Part shown: positions 1 to 7,570 of the stretch, one piece after another
Layout: each line of letters starts with the position of its first letter
Numbering within the stretch: the stretch's first letter is position 1
Assembly (NCBI GenBank): GCA_000720845.1
Contig: JODU01000001.1
Coordinates: 434,001 to 498,000 of the forward strand
Source: Kitasatospora aureofaciens
GTDB taxonomy: Bacteria; Actinomycetota; Actinomycetes; Streptomycetales; Streptomycetaceae
Reading direction: 5' to 3'
Length of the DNA stretch: 64,000 bases
Program-made: the position numbers and the translations under genes
The notes under the pieces: model-generated
Databases searched by the model: none
What the model was told of the DNA's origin: nothing
Seen by the model: only the letters and a program-made list of their open reading frames with translations

Positions 1-96
1 CAGGCCGAGCCTGCGGTCGTCAAGGAGCTCGACCGCCAGATGAACCTGAACGAGTCGGTCCTCCGGACCAAGGTCCTCCGTCCCGAGACCCACTGA
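1..96 (+). CDS. rpsF: Small ribosomal subunit protein bS6, 3' end only
   Basis: The last 31 codons of an open frame that enters from the left edge and ends in TGA. The tail contains [14 protein letters not shown], which is typical of the bS6 C-terminal region. It lies 80 bases before ssb, the usual rpsF-ssb-rpsR-rplI order, so it is the first gene of that operon as far as the window shows. bS6 binds bS18 on the small-subunit platform, and bS18 is encoded two genes downstream. The start and most of the protein are outside the window. Confidence 0.93.
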
Positions 97-176
97 GCAC
101 TCCCGCTCAGCTGATACCGGGATTCGAGTAGCAGCAACCAAGCAGCCAGAGCAGCAAACCCGCCGAGAGGTTCCCC

Positions 177-773
177 ATGGCAGGCGAGACCGTCATCACG
201 GTCGTCGGCAATCTTGTCGACGACCCCGAGCTGCGCTTCACCCCGTCCGGTGCGGCCGTCGCGAAGTTCCGCGTCGCGTCGACCCCCCGCACCTTCGACC
301 GCCAGACGAACGAGTGGAAGGACGGCGAAAGCCTCTTCCTCACCTGCTCGGTCTGGCGCCAGGCGGCGGAGAACGTCGCCGAGTCGCTCCAGCGAGGCAT
401 GCGCGTCATCGTGCAGGGCCGGCTGAAGCAGCGGTCCTACGAGGACCGTGAGGGCGTCAAGCGCACGGTCTACGAGCTGGACGTCGACGAGGTCGGTGCC
501 AGCCTGCGCAACGCCACGGCCAAGGTCACCAAGACCTCGGGCCAGGGCCGCGGAGGCCAGGGCGGTTACGGCGGCGGTGGCGGCCAGGGTGGCGGCGGCT
601 GGGGCGGCGGCCCCGGTGGCGGCCAGCAGGGCGGCGGTGCTCCGGCCGACGACCCCTGGGCGACCGGCGGTGCTCCCGCCGGTGGCCAGCAGGGCGGTGG
701 CGGCCAGGGTGGCGGCGGCTGGGGCGGCGGCTCCGGCGGCGGTGGCGGCTACTCGGACGAGCCCCCCTTCTAG
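177..773 (+). CDS. ssb: Single-stranded DNA-binding protein
   Basis: SSB coats single-stranded DNA in replication, repair and recombination. Residues 1 to about 110 form the OB fold, starting MAGETVITVVGNLVDDPELR. The rest is a Gly/Gln/Trp-rich flexible linker ending in the acidic-hydrophobic tip SDEPPF, which binds partner proteins. The length of 198 residues suits the long actinobacterial SSB. The start ATG follows GAGAGG by seven bases. The linker carries a 39-bp direct repeat (573-611 and 693-731) encoding GGGGQGGGGWGGG twice. It sits between rpsF and rpsR in the conserved operon and is probably co-transcribed with them. Confidence 0.97.
   Translation: MAGETVITVVGNLVDDPELRFTPSGAAVAKFRVASTPRTFDRQTNEWKDGESLFLTCSVWRQAAENVAESLQRGMRVIVQGRLKQRSYEDREGVKRTVYELDVDEVGASLRNATAKVTKTSGQGRGGQGGYGGGGGQGGGGWGGGPGGGQQGGGAPADDPWATGGAPAGGQQGGGGQGGGGWGGGSGGGGGYSDEPPF
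573..731 (+). repeat. 39-bp direct repeat in the ssb linker
   Basis: Positions 573-611 and 693-731 are identical Gly/Trp-codon stretches 120 bases apart, in frame. They encode the low-complexity SSB linker. Such repeats can expand or contract without changing frame only in multiples of three, and the offset of 120 satisfies that. Confidence 0.8.
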
Positions 774-815
774 GCGGGCTCTACCCACACTTCTTGATCA
801 CACAGGAGAAACATC

Positions 816-1052
816 ATGGCTAAGCCGCCTGTGCGCAAGCCGAAGAAGAAGGTCTGCGCGTTCTGCAAGGACAAGGTCACGTACGTGGACTACAAGGACA
901 CGAACATGCTGCGGAAGTTCATTTCCGACCGCGGCAAGATCCGTGCCCGCCGCGTGACCGGCAACTGCACCCAGCACCAGCGTGACGTCGCCACGGCTGT
1001 GAAGAACAGCCGTGAGATGGCGCTGCTGCCCTACACCTCCACCGCGCGATAA
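816..1052 (+). CDS. rpsR: Small ribosomal subunit protein bS18, cysteine-containing form
   Basis: bS18 binds bS6 and 16S rRNA in the small-subunit platform. The protein has 78 residues, with a basic N-terminus and the core YKDTNMLRKFISDRGKI. It keeps cysteines at CAFC and GNC, so it is the zinc-binding (C+) form; actinobacteria often also carry a C- paralogue under zinc-starvation control, which is not in this window. A strong AGGAGA lies seven bases before the ATG. It is 42 bases after ssb and 18 before rplI, in one operon. Confidence 0.97.
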   Translation: MAKPPVRKPKKKVCAFCKDKVTYVDYKDTNMLRKFISDRGKIRARRVTGNCTQHQRDVATAVKNSREMALLPYTSTAR

Positions 1053-1070
1053 GGGAAGGGTGACCGAAAC

Positions 1071-1517
1071 ATGAAGATCATCCTCACCCACGAGGTCACC
1101 GGCCTCGGTGCCGCGGGCGACGTCGTCGACGTCAAGGACGGTTACGCTCGCAACTACCTGATCCCGCGGAAGTTCGCGATCCGCTGGACCAAGGGTGGCG
1201 AGAAGGACGTCGAGCAGATCCGTCGTGCTCGCAAGATCCACGAGATCCAGACCATCGAGCAGGCCAACCAGGTGAAGGCCCAGCTCGAGGGTGTGAAGGT
1301 CCGTCTGGCCGTCCGCTCCGGCGACGCCGGTCGTCTCTTCGGTTCCGTCACCCCGGCCGACGTCGCTTCGGCGATCAAGGCCGCCGGTGGTCCCGAGGTC
1401 GACAAGCGCCGCATCGAGCTGGGCTCGCCGATCAAGACCCTGGGCGCCCACGAGACGTCCGTGCGTCTGCACCCCGAGGTTGACGCCAAGGTCAGCATCG
1501 AGGTCGTCGCTGCCTGA
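1071..1517 (+). CDS. rplI: Large ribosomal subunit protein bL9
   Basis: bL9 binds 23S rRNA near the base of the L1 stalk and helps keep reading frame. At 148 residues it is full length. The N-terminal domain begins MKIILTHEVTGLGAAGDVV and has the family signature around GYARNYLIPRKFA (residues about 24-36). A central helix with many charged residues and a C-terminal rRNA-binding domain follow. It is the last gene of the rpsF-ssb-rpsR-rplI operon and is followed by a clear terminator. Confidence 0.98.
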   Translation: MKIILTHEVTGLGAAGDVVDVKDGYARNYLIPRKFAIRWTKGGEKDVEQIRRARKIHEIQTIEQANQVKAQLEGVKVRLAVRSGDAGRLFGSVTPADVASAIKAAGGPEVDKRRIELGSPIKTLGAHETSVRLHPEVDAKVSIEVVAA

Positions 1518-1540
1518 GCACTGCTCTCGCTGAGACGATG

Positions 1541-1584
1541 AGAGGGGCCGCATCTCCCGACGGGAGATGCGGCCCCTCTTCGTT
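1541..1584 (+). terminator. Rho-independent terminator after rplI
   Basis: An 18-bp perfect stem (1541-1558 pairing with 1562-1579) with a three-base loop is followed by TTCGTT. It lies 24 bases past the rplI stop and ends the ribosomal-protein operon. Being symmetrical, it may also stop readthrough from the convergent MATE gene. Confidence 0.9.
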
Positions 1585-1601
1585 ACCGTCTGCGCAGCCG
1601 T

Positions 1602-1615
1602 GTTTCACGTGGAAC
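1602..1615. promoter_or_regulatory. parS-like ParB site, one mismatch
   Basis: GTTTCACGTGGAAC differs at one base from the Streptomyces parS consensus GTTTCACGTGAAAC. It lies 27 bases from a perfect copy, in the gap between rplI and the MATE gene. Confidence 0.6.
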
Positions 1616-1641
1616 GTCGTACGTCACCGTTCACCTTCACC

Positions 1642-1655
1642 GTTTCACGTGAAAC
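1642..1655. promoter_or_regulatory. parS site, perfect
   Basis: Perfect GTTTCACGTGAAAC, extended to a 20-bp palindrome (1639-1658) that touches the stop codon of the MATE gene. In Streptomyces ParB loads at such sites clustered around oriC to build the segregation complex. Confidence 0.9.
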
Positions 1656-1657
1656 GG

Positions 1658-2995
1658 TCAGCGCGTCGCGCCCGTGACGATCCAGCGGCCCGATCGGGTA
1701 CGCGGCCAGAGCGTCACCAGTCGCATCGTCATCATCAGCGTCATGGATGCCCACAGGGCGGTGAGCCCACCGCCGAGCGTCGGGACGAGGAGCGCCACGG
1801 GAGTGAAGACCACCAAGGTCAGCAGCATGGCCCAGGCAAGGTAGGGGCCGTCACCCGCACCCATGAGGACACCGTCCAGGACGTAGACCACGCCGCAGAT
1901 CGGCTGTGCGACGGCCACGATCACCAGGGCGGGCAGCGCGGCGTCCTTGACCATGGAGTCGCCGGTGAACAGGGGCAGGAACACCGGACGGGACAGCACC
2001 ACGAGCAGGCCCAGTACGACTCCGACAGCGACGCCCCACTCCACCATCCTGCGGCAGGCATCGCGTGCCCCCTGGGCGTCGCCCGCACCCAGATAACGCC
2101 CGATGATGGCCTGCCCGGCGATGGCGATGGCGTCGAGAGCGAAGGCGAGCAGGCTCCACAGGGACAGGACGATCTGATGCGCGGCGATGTCGGCGTCGCC
2201 GAGCCGGGCCGCCACGGCCGTGGCGATCATGAGAATCGCCCGCAAGGAGAGCGTGCGCACGAGCAGCGGCATCCCGGCCTGGGCCGAAGCCCTGATCCCG
2301 CCCAGGTCCGGGCGCAGGGAGGCGCCGTGTCGTCGGGCTCCGCGGATGACCACCCACAGATAGACCGCGGCCATGCCGCACTGAGCGATGACGGTGCCCC
2401 AGGCGGAGCCCGCGATGCCGAGTCCCGCGCCGTAGACGAGCACGACGTTGAGGACGGCGTTGGCAATGAAGCCGGCCACGGCCACGTAGAGGGGGGTCCG
2501 GGTGTTCTGCAGTCCCCTCAGTACGCCGGTCGAGGCGAGCACCACGAGCATGGCGGGGATGCCGAGGGCGGAGATCCGCAGATAGGTGGTGGCGTAGGGG
2601 GCCGCGGTCTCGGAGGCGCCGAAGAGTTCCACGAGAGAGGGCGCGGTGGGCAGAACGACCGCTATGACGGCGGCGCCGAGCAGCAGTGCGAGCCAGATGC
2701 CGTCCATCCCCTGGCGGATCGCTGCTTGCAGATCACCCGCGCCGACGCGCCGGGAGACGGCCGCGGTGGTGGCGTAGGCGAGGAAGACGAAAACGCTGAC
2801 GGCTGTGGTGAGCAGGGCCGAGGCGATGCCGAGCCCGGCGAGCTGAGCGGTTCCGAGATGGCCGACGATGGCACTGTCGGCCATGACGAAAAGGGGCTCG
2901 GCGACGAGCGCGCCGAAGGCCGGGACGGCCAGCGCGACGATCTCTCGGTCGTGTCGGCGCCGGTCGGTCCGGGTACGCGCGGGGGCCTGTGTCAT
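1658..2995 (-). CDS. MATE-family multidrug/toxin exporter (DinF-like)
   Basis: An integral membrane exporter with about twelve membrane segments over 445 residues, which is the usual MATE length. It starts MTQAPARTRTDRRRHDREIVALAVPA, with the family-typical LAVPAFGALVAEPLFVMADSAIVG segment in the first helix. MATE proteins export cationic drugs or metabolites with Na+ or H+; this one resembles the DinF branch. I chose ATG 2995 because the upstream in-frame ATG at 3043 adds a 16-residue extension unlike the family. It is transcribed divergently from dnaB and converges on rplI. The substrate is not predictable. Confidence 0.88.
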   Translation of the reverse strand: MTQAPARTRTDRRRHDREIVALAVPAFGALVAEPLFVMADSAIVGHLGTAQLAGLGIASALLTTAVSVFVFLAYATTAAVSRRVGAGDLQAAIRQGMDGIWLALLLGAAVIAVVLPTAPSLVELFGASETAAPYATTYLRISALGIPAMLVVLASTGVLRGLQNTRTPLYVAVAGFIANAVLNVVLVYGAGLGIAGSAWGTVIAQCGMAAVYLWVVIRGARRHGASLRPDLGGIRASAQAGMPLLVRTLSLRAILMIATAVAARLGDADIAAHQIVLSLWSLLAFALDAIAIAGQAIIGRYLGAGDAQGARDACRRMVEWGVAVGVVLGLLVVLSRPVFLPLFTGDSMVKDAALPALVIVAVAQPICGVVYVLDGVLMGAGDGPYLAWAMLLTLVVFTPVALLVPTLGGGLTALWASMTLMMTMRLVTLWPRTRSGRWIVTGATR

Positions 2996-3454
2996 GAGCA
3001 CCAATCTAATCGTCCACAGGTAAGAGATGCAAAGCCATGGCAACCCTTACGATTGCTCTCGCGCCGTGTACTTCTGGGTACGGTTCGAAGTGATCTTGAT
3101 CCGACCGGGAAAGTTTTTCTTCTGCACAGGCGGTGGACGGTAAAGGTGCAGTTCAGAAGCGCTTTCCGAATCAGGGAGCGGGCTTGTTCACAGGGCTGTC
3201 CACCGGGTCGTGCACAGGTTTGGCGGAGTTCTCCACAGCATCTGGCCAGTCGTCCACATGGCCTGTGGATAACCAGATTGGCTGACGGTGCCCGCGGGCC
3301 TACGGTTATCCGGCGCCCGCTCCGTCCGTCGGCCGGTGAACCATCACAAAACCGACGCGCCAGAACCGGAGTTGGGCGTCTTATTTGTCAGTGCCGTGCC
3401 GTAGAAATGAAGGGCACGGCGAGGTCCGCTCGGCGGACGGGAGGAGGTGGCTCG
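2996..3454. other. 459-bp control region between the MATE gene and dnaB
   Basis: No convincing gene. It must hold the promoters of the divergent MATE and dnaB genes. It has an AT-rich patch (about 3110-3125) unusual for this DNA, and a cluster of DnaA-box-like sequences at 3184-3272. GAGGAGG at 3441-3447 is the dnaB ribosome-binding site. Confidence 0.7.
3184..3272. promoter_or_regulatory. DnaA-box cluster upstream of dnaB
   Basis: Six sequences close to TTGTCCACA fall within 89 bases: TTGTTCACA (3184), CTGTCCACC (3196), TCGTGCACA (3208), TTCTCCACA (3229), TCGTCCACA (3250) and, on the other strand, a perfect TTATCCACA (3264-3272). Spacing is 12-21 bases. Several are imperfect; the cluster, rather than any one box, is the signal. 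Confidence 0.6.
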
Positions 3455-4930
3455 GTGAGCATTTCCGAGCCCTTGGACGACCCGTGGGCCGACAGCGGCC
3501 CCAGTGATCGTCTGCCTGCTTCCCGCCGACGCGGCGACGGGGGCCGCAGTCGGGACGAGCAGCACGAGCGCGGCCCGGACAACGGATGGGACGGCGGGGG
3601 CGCCGCGTTCGAGCGGGTGCCGCCGCAGGACCTGGACGCCGAGCAGTCCGTCCTCGGCGGGATGCTCCTGTCCAAGGACGCCATCGCCGACGTCGTCGAG
3701 ATCCTCAAGGGCCACGACTTCTACAAACCGGCCCACGAGACGGTCTATCAGGCCATCCTCGACGTCTATGCCAAGGGCGAGCCGGCCGACCCCATCACCA
3801 TCGCCGCCGAACTGACCAAGCGCGGTGAGATCAACAAGGTCGGCGGCGCCTCGTATCTGCACACCCTCGTCCAGACCGTGCCGACGGCCGCGAACGCCGC
3901 GTACTACGCGGAAATCGTGCACGAGCGGGCCGTCCTGCGCCGCCTGGTGGAGGCCGGCACCCGGATCACCCAGATGGGATACGCGGCCGACGACGACGTC
4001 GACGAGATCGTCAACCGCGCCCAGGCCGAGATCTACGCGGTCACCGAGCAGCGCACCAGTGAGGACTACCTGCCGCTCGGCGACATCATGGAGGGCGCGC
4101 TCGACGAGATCGAGGCCATCGGGTCGCGCAGCGGCGAGATGACCGGTGTGCCGACGGGCTTCACGGACTTCGACTCGCTGACCAACGGCCTGCACCCTGG
4201 ACAGATGATCGTCATCGCCGCACGTCCCGCGATGGGCAAGTCGACCCTCGCGCTGGACTTCGCGCGGGCCGCCTCGATCAAGAACAACCTGCCGAGCGTC
4301 ATCTTCTCGCTCGAAATGGGACGCAACGAGATCGCGATGCGACTGCTGTCCGCTGAGGCCCGCGTCGCGCTGCACCACATGCGGTCGGGCACGATGACGG
4401 ACGACGACTGGACCCGGCTGGCGCGCCGGATGCCCGACGTGTCGGCCGCGCCCCTCTACATCGACGACTCCCCGAACCTGTCGATGATGGAGATCCGCGC
4501 CAAGTGCCGCCGCCTCAAACAGCGCAACGACCTCAAGCTGGTCGTCATCGACTACCTCCAGCTGATGCAGTCCGGCGGTTCCAAGCGTGCCGAGAGCCGG
4601 CAGCAGGAGGTCTCGGACATGTCCCGTAACCTCAAGCTCCTGGCGAAGGAGCTGGAGATCCCGGTCATCGCGCTCTCCCAGCTGAACCGTGGTCCGGAGC
4701 AGCGGACCGACAAGAAGCCCATGGTCTCCGACCTGCGTGAGTCCGGTTCGATCGAGCAGGACGCGGACATGGTCATCCTGCTGCACCGTGAGGACGCCTA
4801 CGAGAAGGAGTCGCCGCGCGCGGGCGAGGCTGACCTGATCGTGGCCAAGCACCGTAACGGTCCGACGGCGACCATCACGGTCGCCTTCCAGGGCCACTAC
4901 TCACGCTTCGTGGACATGGCTCAGACCTGA
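3455..4930 (+). CDS. dnaB: Replicative DNA helicase DnaB
   Basis: Hexameric 5'-3' helicase that unwinds DNA at the fork and recruits primase. The protein has 491 residues. A disordered acidic N-terminus is followed by the N-terminal domain (PPQDLDAEQSVLGGMLLSKDAI) and a RecA-like motor domain with Walker A ARPAMGKST near residue 260, Walker B-type VVIDYLQLM and the DLRESGSIEQDADMV motif. No intein is present. I chose GTG 3455 because GAGGAGGTGG precedes it by about six bases and the resulting N-terminus fits Streptomyces DnaB; longer in-frame extensions only mirror the opposite-strand MATE gene. A DnaA-box cluster lies 180-270 bases upstream. Confidence 0.97.
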   Translation: MSISEPLDDPWADSGPSDRLPASRRRGDGGRSRDEQHERGPDNGWDGGGAAFERVPPQDLDAEQSVLGGMLLSKDAIADVVEILKGHDFYKPAHETVYQAILDVYAKGEPADPITIAAELTKRGEINKVGGASYLHTLVQTVPTAANAAYYAEIVHERAVLRRLVEAGTRITQMGYAADDDVDEIVNRAQAEIYAVTEQRTSEDYLPLGDIMEGALDEIEAIGSRSGEMTGVPTGFTDFDSLTNGLHPGQMIVIAARPAMGKSTLALDFARAASIKNNLPSVIFSLEMGRNEIAMRLLSAEARVALHHMRSGTMTDDDWTRLARRMPDVSAAPLYIDDSPNLSMMEIRAKCRRLKQRNDLKLVVIDYLQLMQSGGSKRAESRQQEVSDMSRNLKLLAKELEIPVIALSQLNRGPEQRTDKKPMVSDLRESGSIEQDADMVILLHREDAYEKESPRAGEADLIVAKHRNGPTATITVAFQGHYSRFVDMAQT

Positions 4931-4934
4931 CAGT

Positions 4935-4963
4935 CGGTCAGGTGGGCTTGTTCCCCCTGACCG
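4935..4963 (+). terminator. Hairpin after dnaB
   Basis: An 8-bp stem (CGGTCAGG pairing with CCTGACCG) with a 13-base loop begins just after the dnaB stop. There is no U-tract, as is common in Streptomyces terminators. It lies before the next gene in the same direction. Confidence 0.5.
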
Positions 4964-5023
4964 GAGACGGTGCCACGGCGAAATCGGCTCGACGGGAGGG
5001 GCGCCGGCCGCTGGACTGGGCAC

Positions 5024-6409
5024 ATGACGACACCTCAGGAAGAGTTGCTTCCCGCCACCCGTCGGGCGCTGACGCACCGGATCGCCGTGGCCCAGGCCGA
5101 AGGGCGTACGCCGTCGCTCGTCGCGGCGGTGGTCAGGGGCGGGCGGACCGTGTGGCACGGTGCGCGGACCTCGGTCGACGGGCACGGTCCGGACGAGAAC
5201 GTGCAGTACCGGATCGGTTCGATCACCAAGACCTTCACCGCCGTCCTGGTCCTCCGGCTGCGCGACGAGGGCCTGCTCGATCTCGGGGACCCACTGGAGA
5301 AGCATCTGCCGGGCACCGGGGCGGGCGAGGCCACGATCGCCGAGCTGCTCGCGCACTCGGGCGGGCTGGCCGCGGAGTCGCCGGCGCCCTGGTGGGAGAG
5401 GACACCGGGTTCGCTGCGCCCCGAGCTGGCCGATGTGCTGGGCGAACGGCCGCTCCTGCACCCGGTGGGCCGCCGCCACCACTACTCCAACCCGGGCTAC
5501 ACCCTGCTCGGCGCGCTGGTCGAGAAGCTGCGGGGCGCTCCGTGGGAAGAGGTGCTGCAGCGGGAGGTGCTGGACCCGCTGGGGCTGGAGCGTACGGCCA
5601 CTCGGCCGAGCGCCCCGCATGCCGGTGGCTGGGCGGTGCATCCATGGGCCGACGTGATGCTGGCAGAGCCCGCCGAGGACCTCGGGCGGATGGCCCCGGC
5701 CGGCCAGCTCTGGTCGACCACCGGGGACCTGGCGCGGTTCGCCGTCTTTCTGACGCAGGGGGACGACAAGGTGCTCGGGGTGGAGACCGTGCGGGAGATG
5801 CGGGCGCCCGCCGCACCGGCCGAGGCCGCGGACGTCGTGGACGGCGCGGCCTATGGGCTCGGCCTGCAGATCCAAAGCCAGGGCGGAAGGCTGCTCGTGG
5901 GGCACTCCGGCTCCCTGCCGGGTTTCCTGGCCAACCTCACCATCGGTGTGGAGGACGACGTGGCCGCGATCGTCCTGACCAACTGCACCTCGGGACCGCT
6001 GCTGGCCGGGGTCGGGGCCGACCTCGTACGCATCGTCGCCGAGGCGGAACCCCGGATCCCCGAACCGTGGCGGCCACTGCGAGAGGTCGACTCCTCCGTA
6101 CTGGAGTTGGCAGGGCAGTGGTACTGGGGGACGCACGCCTTCGCGCTGCGCCTGACGCCCGATGGAGGGGTCTCACTGGGACCGTTGTCGGGGCAGGGGC
6201 GCCGCTCGCGTTTTCGGGCGAACGGTGACGGCAGCTGGACGGGACTGGAGGGGTACTACGCGGGTGAGTCGCTGCGTGCGGTGAGGCGTCCGGACGGCAG
6301 CGTGAGTCATCTGGACCTCGGGTCGTTCGTCTTCACGCGTCAGCCGTACGAGGAGGGTTCTGCTGTGCCGGGAGGAGTGGACCCGCAGGGGTGGCGGGGG
6401 ATCGGCTAG
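5024..6409 (+). CDS. Serine hydrolase of the beta-lactamase / class C family
   Basis: Member of the penicillin-binding-protein-like serine hydrolases (beta-lactamase, esterase or D-aminopeptidase). It has the SxxK motif SITK at Ser66-Lys69, the tyrosine motif YSN at 154-156, and HSG at 294-296 in place of KTG. No signal peptide is visible at the chosen ATG, so it is probably cytoplasmic and more likely a peptidase or esterase than a drug-resistance enzyme. The C-terminal 120 residues form an extra beta-rich domain, frequent in this group. Start ATG 5024 follows a GC-rich stretch without a clear ribosome-binding site; an upstream ATG at 4970 would add 18 residues. Confidence 0.85.
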   Translation: MTTPQEELLPATRRALTHRIAVAQAEGRTPSLVAAVVRGGRTVWHGARTSVDGHGPDENVQYRIGSITKTFTAVLVLRLRDEGLLDLGDPLEKHLPGTGAGEATIAELLAHSGGLAAESPAPWWERTPGSLRPELADVLGERPLLHPVGRRHHYSNPGYTLLGALVEKLRGAPWEEVLQREVLDPLGLERTATRPSAPHAGGWAVHPWADVMLAEPAEDLGRMAPAGQLWSTTGDLARFAVFLTQGDDKVLGVETVREMRAPAAPAEAADVVDGAAYGLGLQIQSQGGRLLVGHSGSLPGFLANLTIGVEDDVAAIVLTNCTSGPLLAGVGADLVRIVAEAEPRIPEPWRPLREVDSSVLELAGQWYWGTHAFALRLTPDGGVSLGPLSGQGRRSRFRANGDGSWTGLEGYYAGESLRAVRRPDGSVSHLDLGSFVFTRQPYEEGSAVPGGVDPQGWRGIG

Positions 6410-6435
6410 CAGCCGCCCACAGAAAAGCGGGCCCT

Positions 6436-6449
6436 GTTTCACGTGAAAC
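6436..6449. promoter_or_regulatory. parS site, perfect, inside a 26-bp palindrome
   Basis: Perfect GTTTCACGTGAAAC at the centre of a 26-bp palindrome (6430-6455) between two convergent genes. The flanking GGCCCT/AGGGCC arms extend it far beyond the ParB consensus, so it may also work as a terminator hairpin for the beta-lactamase-like gene. Confidence 0.9.
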
Positions 6450-6492
6450 AGGGCCGCGCGCCGTTGGGGGAGGGCGGCGTCAGCCCCCGCAC

Positions 6493-6945
6493 TCAGAGCT
6501 GGAGCTTGAAGCCCGTGTGCGAGGCGGCGAAGCCGAGACGCTCGTAGAAACGGTGGGCGTCGGTACGGGTCCTGTCGGAGGTGAGCTGCACGAGGTGACA
6601 TCCCTGCCGCCGGGACTCCTCGATCGCCCACTCGATGAGCTGGGTACCCAGTCCGCTGCCACGTTCGTCACCGTGGATGCGCACACCTTCGATGATCGAA
6701 CGGACGGCGCCGCGTCGGGACAGTCCCGGGACGACCGTCAGCTGGAGCGTGCCGACGACACGGTCGTCGCGGACGGCCACCACCAGCTGCTGGTTCGGGT
6801 CGGCCCTGAGTCGTTCGAACGCGGCCAGGTACGGCTCCAGATCGTCCGGTGATTCGCGCTGTGCGCCCAGCGGGTCGTCGGCGAGCATCGCGACGACCGC
6901 CGGAATGTCCTCGGCGGCAGTGGGGCGTATTTCGAGATCTCCCAT
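6493..6945 (-). CDS. GNAT-family N-acetyltransferase
   Basis: Transfers an acetyl group from acetyl-CoA to an amine. At 150 residues it is a single GNAT domain. Motif A is visible as RGSGLGTQLIEWAIEE (about residues 95-110), followed by the conserved helix HRFYERLGF near the C-terminus. The overall pattern resembles PhnO/RimI-like small acetyltransferases, but the substrate cannot be told. A -10-like TAGAGT (plus-strand 6952-6957) ends six bases before the ATG and no ribosome-binding site is seen, so the transcript is probably leaderless even though the MarR gene ends only 20 bases upstream. Confidence 0.87.
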   Translation of the reverse strand: MGDLEIRPTAAEDIPAVVAMLADDPLGAQRESPDDLEPYLAAFERLRADPNQQLVVAVRDDRVVGTLQLTVVPGLSRRGAVRSIIEGVRIHGDERGSGLGTQLIEWAIEESRRQGCHLVQLTSDRTRTDAHRFYERLGFAASHTGFKLQL

Positions 6946-6965
6946 GCCCGCACTCTAGATCCGCT

Positions 6966-7430
6966 CTAGGCGGGCACCGGCGCCTTCAGGGTCTCCACCG
7001 CCCGTACCAGCGGTGCCAGGTCGGGGTTGGTGGCCGCCTCGTCGAGGGCCTCGCGCAGGGCGGCGTCATTGGTGGGCCGCGCCTCGTCCAGCAGCCGCAG
7101 GCCCGCCGCGGTGACGTTGGTGTAGATGCCGCGCCGGTCGGTGGGGCACAGGTAGCGCTCGAGCAGGCCCCGGTCCTCGAGCCGGGTGACCAGCCGGGTG
7201 GTCGCGCTCTGGCTGAGGACGACGGCGTCGGCGACCTGCTTCATCTGCAGATGCCCCCCGTCGCCGTCGTGCTGTCGGCTGAGCACGTCGAGCAGGGAGT
7301 ACTCGCGCACGCTCAGGTCGTGCCCAGCCTGCAGAGCGCGCTCGATGTGAGCCTCGATCCTTCCGTGCAGCAGGGAGAGGGCGCACCAGCCCTGGGAGAG
7401 GGCGGTGAGCGCGGGGTCTGTCGCTGTCAT
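6966..7430 (-). CDS. MarR-family transcriptional regulator
   Basis: Winged-helix dimeric regulator of 154 residues. The DNA-binding part is around residues 35-100 (LSVREYSLLDVLS, QVADAVVLSQSATTRLVTRLEDRGLL, then the wing with DRRG). MarR proteins usually repress a neighbouring exporter and are released by a small phenolic ligand or oxidation. Here the divergent neighbour 140 bases away is an MFS exporter, so it is the likely target. I chose ATG 7430 because GGAGGAACCAC precedes it directly; an earlier ATG at 7481 lacks such a site. Confidence 0.92.
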   Translation of the reverse strand: MTATDPALTALSQGWCALSLLHGRIEAHIERALQAGHDLSVREYSLLDVLSRQHDGDGGHLQMKQVADAVVLSQSATTRLVTRLEDRGLLERYLCPTDRRGIYTNVTAAGLRLLDEARPTNDAALREALDEAATNPDLAPLVRAVETLKAPVPA

Positions 7431-7491
7431 GTGGTTCCTCCGTCCAGGAGCGGCTGAGACCAGGGTAGACCAGCGCCGCAATTGTCAGCGC

Positions 7492-7514
7492 TTGCAGATA
7501 ACCCGCGTATGCAA
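7492..7514. promoter_or_regulatory. Candidate MarR operator between the divergent genes
   Basis: The inverted repeat TTGCA-(13)-TGCAA at 7492-7496 and 7510-7514 lies in the intergenic space of the MarR and MFS genes. MarR-type operators of the form TTGCAn...TGCAA are known. The spacing and role here are inference. Confidence 0.45.
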
Positions 7515-7570
7515 GTATTGTGGCCGATCGTAAAGCGCCCCTGCAATTACCTGGGAAGGTGTACCCCTCC

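Noticed and set aside
1538..3454. Long in-frame extension upstream of dnaB
   Set aside because: It mirrors the opposite-strand MATE gene and shows no family likeness; the GTG at 3455 has a good ribosome-binding site.
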